From the NCBI GenBank assembly GCA_028456385.1, contig JALNQF010000001.1, forward strand, positions 124,001 through 188,000: a stretch of DNA of 64,000 bases. Reading direction: 5' to 3'. The notes beneath the pieces were generated by a model, which was not told the DNA's origin, did not search any database, and was given only the letters and a program-made list of their open reading frames with translations. Within the stretch, counting starts at the first letter, position 1, and each line of letters begins with the position of its first letter. This document shows, piece by piece, positions 58,331 to 64,000 of the stretch. The stretch is from Ophiosphaerella korrae (lineage: Eukaryota > Ascomycota > Dothideomycetes > Pleosporales > Phaeosphaeriaceae). The position numbers were made by a program, and so were the translations under genes.

Positions 58331-60587
58331 TTATCCGCTCTTGCCCGCCTCGTACACCTTGTCCATAAACTCATCTACACCCAGAGCCACCCGCTTTTCT
58401 CTTAATATAGCAGCAACCTGCTCGCCATTTCCCTCTATGCAGTTACCCTCGAGGATACCCATGACCGCTACAGCCACACGTGGTGGGATCTTGTCGACTT
58501 CAATAGCGTACACATCCATTACACGCGCTGCGTGTTCGACATCGAGTCTCGCACAAAACAAAGAGCCGAAAGAGTCGGCAAGGTAATCCCTCGGCTCGAC
58601 ACGCAGCATCTCGAGGCGCGTAGCGAGGCTAGGAAACTTCTTGGAGAGAGCATGGAGGGTGGTTGAGTATGCGGCATGCATAGCGTTGGGATCGAGGATG
58701 AGGAAGGACAAAGGAAGTGGCCGGTTGAGAAGATTAGACAGTGTGATGAATGCTTGTGAAGCTGGCAGGTTAAGGAGGAACAGTGCGGCGATATGGAGGA
58801 TGCCGTTATCAGTGTGGGAGATATCGGGCCGGTACATTGAGTATGCCAGGCATACGTCTACGAGATCCTGGTGAAGTGGTTGGGCGTCGTCGAGTTCGAC
58901 TGAGCTGCGGGCCGCAAACATCTTCAGCTCTGGCCACACACTCTTTGTCCCCTCTAGTATCTGAGCATATCGGCCTCCGAGCGCTTCGTAGCCGAGTTGC
59001 TTGATCTCCTGCTGTGCCTTCTCTAGGGCAATCTTGTAGGTTGTCTCCGATACTTCCAGATCGTTTCCAATCGCCCTGGACCAGACTGGACCACGCAGCC
59101 GTGAAGGCACTCCATTCCACCACATTTTGCGGTGCGAGGCGCGTAGTTCGGGGTTTGTCATTTCAGTGTCCCAATTTGGGAGAAGTAAAGTGGACCAGTA
59201 CTCTGATTTGATGCGCGTCGCCTTCTCGCGGGCGAGGGCCTCATCTTGCGCTCGCTGAGCTTCGAGACGTTCTGAGAGTGTTAGCAGAGTACTGCATAAG
59301 CAGGGTTGAGAGTGGTGGCTTACCAGCCTCCTCGATCCGAGCCAGCATTTTCTGGTACTCTTTGAGGTGCTTCTTCTCCTCCTTCGGGTTCTTCGGGGGA
59401 AGCCATGAAGGCCGTGTTCGTGAAAGGTACTTTTGTTTCTCGGCTGAGGGCTGGAACGGATCGATAAGAGGGTCGCTCTTACGCACGGGTGGGAGTGTGG
59501 GTTTCTTTGTCTTTGGCTCTGGCTCTTTGAGCGAGGCAGATCTCGTGAGTCCGAGTTGCTGTCGCTTGATCCCTTGTTTTCGCTCAAACTCTGACTGGAA
59601 CTCTTCAAGAGCTTCTGTAAGCTTCTTCGCATCGGCGTCCAGGTTGGTGTATGTATCTTCCCAAGCATTTGTTCGTTGCCTCGGCAGCTGTTGTGATGGT
59701 GACTCTTCTCGAATTGGTGGGCTTGGTGACGGTTGTGCGGAGTAGCGTGGCGATGATAGGCCTGGCGATGTCTTTGTAGATGATGGCCCGACTATGTTTG
59801 TAATGCTAGAATTCGAGGATGGGGGGCTGCCGTGGGCTGAAGCCGACGGTGATCTTTCCTGTGCTGGTCGAGGTGAGATTGGAACATTCCAGATGACAGC
59901 ATCTTCCGGCAGCTCGTCATCGCCCTCATCGTCGCATTCCGCCTCCCTCTCCTTTACAGTCTTGCGTTTCGAGTCCTGCCATGACTGTCTCCTAGAACTC
60001 AATCCCGGCGAAGGCAAAACATCCAGATTCCGCGAGCTCTTCCGCGAAAGTGTGCGTGGTGCTGAAGGGAACGTCTGTAGATTTGACGGTGATGGGGACC
60101 GGGAGGAGCGATTTGGGGCGGCTAGACCCATGTTGGTGAGCGAGGGGGCAGATGGCGAAGTGAGGCCTCGTCGGGATGGCTTTCCTGGTGCAGCAAGTTG
60201 TGCTTGCTGTCGCTGTACGGCACTGTGGACCTGGCCCTTTAAGCTCGGGTATCTCTGTTTTGCTGTATTGGTCAAATCGCGGAAAGAGTGGTGCGCAACG
60301 TGTGGTTGCGACATGCTTCGGCCAGCGGACGGGTACGGTTTCGAGCCTTCATATACGATGCGATTAGACAGGCTGGTGGGCATTGGGAAGGTCGAGGGCC
60401 CACTTGTTGTTTCATCGAGGCTGATGTCCTCAAAGTGCGAGAGGTCACTGGGGCCCATGACATCGGAGAGATTGGAAGAGTGGAAACTGCTCGACTTGGA
60501 TGACTTGGAGTTTGTGAGGTCGGGCGGGCTGCCAGGCGCAGGCCCAAACGCCGAGTGGCCATCGTGCGGGTACGTGAGGGTTGCCAT
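58331..60587 (-). CDS. TBC-domain protein (RabGAP fold) with degenerate fingers
   Basis: 734 residues in two exons, 60587-59324 and 59271-58331, with a 52-nt intron (GTAAGC, GCTAACA branch, CTCAG; phase 1). ATG at 60587 (MATLTYPHDGHSAFGPAPGS) is preferred; another ATG at 60815 would add 76 residues of ordinary-looking 5' sequence. The first 380 residues are Ser/Pro-rich and disordered. A charged helix (KEEKKHLKEYQKMLARIEEA) leads to the TBC domain (about 470-720), starting GVPSRLRGPVWSRAIGN. The arginine-finger motif IxxDxxR reads ILEGTKS and the glutamine-finger loop (YxQG) reads HTDNG, so both catalytic residues appear absent. VCLAYSMYRPDISH and LLNRPLPLSFLILD are well preserved. It may bind Rab GTPases without accelerating hydrolysis. 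Confidence 0.88.
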
Positions 60588-61517
60588 GAGCGGACGGGGC
60601 GGGCGTCGTTGCGAAGGTCTTGTGGGTGTACTGATGCGCTGATGGAAATAGTTTGCGCAGGTGTCGCGCTTCGGAAACGAATCTAACGAATGGGCATAAT
60701 CGTGCTCGGATATTATGTACAGGGCCTTGTGTTCAGAAATAAAGTGCACTCCTTCCACCTGATTGTTGCTCTCACCACGGTCGTCCTCGGGGTGTTGAAA
60801 GACGGTGGACGGCATGCCGAATCAGGGGGCCTAGCGTGCTTTTGGTGAGATGAGCGTCCGTTCACATCCCTGTCTGTCAACGGTACCTGCCCTTGGCCTT
60901 CGTAGGCGGGTAATTGGCCTAGAAAGTTTGATTGCGAGCTCGCAGTTGCAATTGATGAGCGATAACAACCGTCTGTCGCAGAGACCTGGGGGGGGGGAAG
61001 GCGGGGGGGAGGGGGGGGGGGTAATCACTATGGAGAGCACATGGCGAAACTTGGGTCTGGGGGGTCGCACCAGCGCGCCCCAGGGACATGATAACCACGC
61101 TCGCTGCTCGAGCTAGTCGGCTTTACTACCTCGACGTGAAACCTGACGGAGCGTGGCTGGTGAACCAGCCCGTCTGCAGCACTTGACATCACAGCCATGC
61201 CATCAATGAAGTCGACAACCAATCATCGCCAATCGTTCTTTGTATTCATGCTAGCACCACGCCACCCCAGTGCGCAGAATTACGACTGCAAAGCCGGATT
61301 TGGTGCGATATCATCTTTACACCACCACCTACCAGGCTGTGCTGCCACCCGTTGCTCCCGCCGTTCCTGCAGCCAAGCACCGGGCGTCCAAAGGCTTGCA
61401 GTTCGAACGTGTCAAGCAAAGCCGCCACTAACGTGCCACCCCGGTACAGATCTTGATTCCTGATCCTTGATAACGGACAAGGCGATGGTGGTTTGCCGGC
61501 TCCATATTAATTCATTA
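60588..61517. other. Intergenic region with G-rich tract
   Basis: 930 bp between the TBC start and the TERT stop. It contains the tract at 60988-61021 (G runs up to 12, broken by AA, C and A). Open frames across this tract are low complexity and rejected. Confidence 0.6.
60988..61021 (+). repeat. G-rich tract with quadruplex-forming potential
   Basis: Runs of 10, 7 and 12 G separated by short breaks on the plus strand, about 500 bp 3' of TERT and 400 bp upstream of the TBC gene start. Confidence 0.85.
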
Positions 61518-64000
61518 TCACCGCCCAATAATAGCAGCCTCAAGCATGTCTCTCTCCAACGCATCCGAAATGCAAGCCGCCTTGACTGATTTTTCCAGCC
61601 ATGCCAATAACACCCCATGCTGCGTCTGCTTGCGCGTGAACACCGTGAGAAACGCTCTACAAGCCAGCCTATCCTTCTCGTTAGTAAACAGAAACTATAT
61701 GTAACATGACCCCAGGCGTAACCACGGTCCGAACAGTGGGGTTTATTTCTGGCGTGTCGTGGGATGGCTCCCCACAAAAAGTGAGACGCCGGGGATTCAG
61801 CCACACTTACCATTGCAATTGTCGGCGCGAAACGACGCTCTGCAGCGCTGCCTTTGGCCTGTCACTCCGTGAACGTGCACGTCGCTGCAGCATCACAAAT
61901 GCCAGCGCGATAATGTTATCAACTGTTTCTGTGATTGTTGAGAACACTGGTCAGCAAAATAGATCGGCAATATTAACCGAAGCGAAGGTGATCACCCATG
62001 CAGCAGATATGCCCGCTTCTCACGCCAGCAGTGCGTCAAGGTTGCCTCTGACTGGGCAATTCCACATGTGCTCTCACCCTTTGGGATATCGATGACGGAT
62101 CGGGAAGGGGTTGGACCTACTGATAAGCAAGCTTGAACACGTCGCCCGCACCTTGGACAGGACGCGAACATATTCAAGGCACCTCACCGCTGCTTCATGG
62201 AAACTTTGGTAAAGATTGGCGAGTACGGTTGACACGCTGTTCAATGACGTATCAATATACATTGCCTTTAGCTGGATTTTGAATCCACTAATCCTGGTTA
62301 GCGAACTATTTGTTTTTCTTCCCGTGCGGGTCTTTTAGAAGAGAGTGACGGAATGCTAGGTTGACAGTGGGGGGAGGGGGGAGGGGGGGGGGGGGGAACA
62401 TGCTTGAGAGCCTTGCGATGAAAGGTCTGGCCTGGCATTTTCGATAGATCGACAGTCAACGAGTCCTCAACATCTATTCTAGGTTAGTTCCTCGCTTCAT
62501 CAACTCATTTTCAACCTATTCGCTCCGCACTTACCACCAACATGCGCGGTCCGATCCGCCTTTTTACTGACATCGAGTGTTTTGGTGTCAATACAAATAC
62601 CACAATATGGGAATTTGCTGTCAGCGGCTTGTAGGATGCGTTGGCCATCACTAGTTGAGACTTCAAAATTTACCAATGACTTTGCGGGTTTGACAACTAC
62701 GCCATATTCAGCATGTCCTTGATGCATGACACGGACATAGCGCTCTGCGTGTTGTCGATTTACAGTGATTAAAAGAAAGTCGTCTAGGAGGCGGAGCAGT
62801 AAGGATTCCTTGTCAAGAGCAAAGCTCAAGATGTCTCGCTCCAGCTCTGCATAAAAGAAGTTGCACAGAATGCTGGACAGAATTGAACCTTGTGGAATGC
62901 CCTTTTTCTGCCGGTAGAACTTGTTCCCAATTTTTACAAGGTTACGCTCTACGTGCTCATGTAAGAGTTTCATCACGTCATCCTTAGTCTCCTGTTTCTG
63001 TAGGTTTGTGTTGACAAAGACTGTATTAGACTTTGTGCCAACGAATTCGTCTTGCACACGTTGAAGGAACGATGCCGAGTCGTTTACTTTGCCGCTGTGT
63101 GCAACGTATCGCTTTACAGGCAGTGGGTCAATGTGTCGTCCATCAAGGCGTTGTAGTGCTCCTAAAGCCTTTACCTCAACATGCTTGCCTGTTTGGTAAA
63201 CTTGATTCGACATGAGGCTATCAACCATGCTCAATAAACGTGACTGTGGTATGGTATCGAAACACGATTGCACATCAACTTTGGCAAAATAGAGTGGCTT
63301 GTGGCCAAGGTTCTGTTCATACAATGACGCCTTAAAAGCTGCTAGTTTGGGGAGCATCTCGGTTACTGAAAAGAGGGAACACCCGAATAAGTCTGGCTGG
63401 AGAGACTAGATATCGTGAGTTACAGTTATATGACGTGGGGCTAATATACCCCCCACTCACCTTCTCATATGTGATGGCGTTGAACACCGAGGTCATGACT
63501 GAGTTTATACTTCGACCAAGACACATTGTACTATTCCGAACCACTGGCTGTCTCCGTTTAAGGTTCATGATTGTTCGAAAGCCATGTCGTTTTGGTAGTA
63601 AACGAATCTTACTGAAGCCAAGTGGCCGCATAGAAAGCAACCGGGTTATGCGTTCAGTTGGCATATGCTCGAACATGCTTGACTTCATTACCGTCAACGA
63701 TGGCTCTGTCAGCATCCGCCAGACATCATGACGAAAGTAGAAAAGCCTATTTCGGTGCACATTCGACTCGGTGACATGGAAGTTGGATCGGATTAGAGGT
63801 ATTAGAAACGAGTCAAACAACCAGTATACGAATTCTAAGAACAGCTCCTTGCGTTTTTCGAAGTCCGATTGTGCCAGCTTAGCGGAGGCTTGCTGACCAG
63901 GTGGCCGGAGCCAGTCCAGACTCGCAATCTGACAATCTATCAGTATGAAAATGCGTCAAGACGCAAGGGATCATTACCTGTATCTTCTGTGTAACCTGAT
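61518..64000 (-). CDS. TERT: Telomerase reverse transcriptase, N-terminal part beyond window
   Basis: C-terminal 626 residues in seven exons read right to left: 64000(partial)-63978, 63928-63461, 63396-62535, 62473-62404, 62293-62121, 61946-61811, 61668-61518; frame closes to TGA. Order of parts: end of the RNA-binding domain (LDWLRPPGQQ; FLEFVYWLFDSFLIPLIRSN; RLFYFRHDVW), RT motif 2 (FSKIRLLPKRHGFRTIMNLK), the motif A Asp in YFAKVDVQSCFDTIP, the telomerase-specific insert (IFD), motif B' (GIPQGSILSSILCNFFY), motif C with the two catalytic Asp (LLRLLDDFLLIT), motif D, motif E (YCGICIDTKTL), then the thumb (FKIQLKAMYIDTSLNSVSTV; IIALAFVMLQ; WLACRAFLTVFTRKQT). It extends chromosome ends using the telomerase RNA. 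The three-domain RT with IFD excludes a retrotransposon. One intron is GC-AG. Confidence 0.94.
62294..62403 (-). other. GC-AG intron of TERT carrying a C-tract
   Basis: 110 nt, donor AA|GCATGT, acceptor GCTAACCAG, phase 2. It joins GQTFHRKAL-K to ISGFKIQLKAMYIDT in frame. The only nearby GT (CAT|GTTCCC) is in the wrong phase. The intron starts with a 28-base C-rich run on the sense strand (G on plus, 62369-62396). Confidence 0.65.
62369..62396 (+). repeat. G-rich tract inside a TERT intron
   Basis: Plus-strand runs of 6, 6 and 14 G with single A breaks. It lies seven bases inside the 5' splice site of a TERT intron, so the pre-mRNA carries C runs and the template strand is G-rich. Confidence 0.85.

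Noticed and set aside
59794..60642. 282-codon plus-strand frame opposite the TBC gene N-terminus
   Set aside because: Antisense to a low-complexity coding exon and without any recognisable domain.
60850..61116. 88-codon plus frame across the G-rich tract
   Set aside because: Its length depends on a poly-glycine run from the homopolymer; no conserved sequence.
62500..62534. TERT stop at 62500 as the real C-terminus
   Set aside because: It results from reading through a GTAAGT donor at 62534; the following exons encode the conserved TERT thumb in frame.
61518..64000. Non-LTR retrotransposon or group II intron RT
   Set aside because: The IFD, the FYFRHDVW block and the C-terminal thumb are telomerase-specific, and no endonuclease, RNase H or repeat copies are seen.
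1..64000. CRISPR array, rRNA, secondary-metabolite cluster
   Set aside because: No spaced identical repeats, no rRNA-like sequence, and no PKS, NRPS or terpene core enzyme were found.

Overview
The window is nuclear DNA of a filamentous ascomycete. The genes carry many short introns (about 42 to 174 nt) with fungal branch sites (CTAAC/CTGAC-like), and the families are typical of Pezizomycotina: Zn2Cys6 regulators, a CFEM protein, a HET-domain protein and a Csx2-type ArfGAP. Protein style suggests a Dothideomycete, perhaps Pleosporales, but this is an impression and not a measurement. No bacterial-type operons, CRISPR arrays, rRNA or convincing tRNA genes were seen.

Layout. 1-2.1 kb: 3' end of an ABCA-type ABC transporter. 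2.1-11.7 kb: gene-poor, with a CFEM membrane protein (5.2-6.3 kb) and a two-exon orphan (7.8-8.5 kb). 11.7-14.6 kb: a Tsl1/Tps3-like trehalose synthase subunit. 15.8-22.4 kb: two divergently transcribed Zn2Cys6 regulators. 24.3-28.1 kb: a tricalbin/Mug190-like SMP+C2 lipid-transfer protein with two GC-AG introns. 28.5-31.1 kb: a third Zn2Cys6 regulator. 31.9-49.8 kb: a dense housekeeping block with eIF3b, a myristoylation-motif/BAR/PH/ArfGAP protein, the F1-ATPase chaperone Atp11, an F-box-like protein, a 3beta-HSD/Erg26-like dehydrogenase, a NAT9-type acetyltransferase, ARPC1, mitoribosomal mS41 and an UNC-93-like transporter. 51-55.9 kb: a STAND-like N-terminal/TPR/ankyrin protein lying tail-to-tail with a HET-domain protein, which may be a self/non-self recognition locus. 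58.3-60.6 kb: a TBC-domain protein lacking the usual catalytic fingers. 61.5-64 kb: the telomerase reverse transcriptase (TERT), whose 5' part lies beyond the window.

Genes were rebuilt by joining open frames across introns and requiring both splice signals and frame to agree. This recovered short first exons for the trehalose protein, the 20 kb regulator, NAT9, the ArfGAP and the orphan, and the C-terminal exons of TERT. Three introns (two in the Mug190-like gene, one in TERT) fit best as GC-AG introns. The genes are mostly unrelated in function. Apart from the HET/TPR-ankyrin pair and the closely spaced ARPC1/mS41 promoter, no functional cluster is evident. All functional calls are from motif recognition by eye, with no database search.
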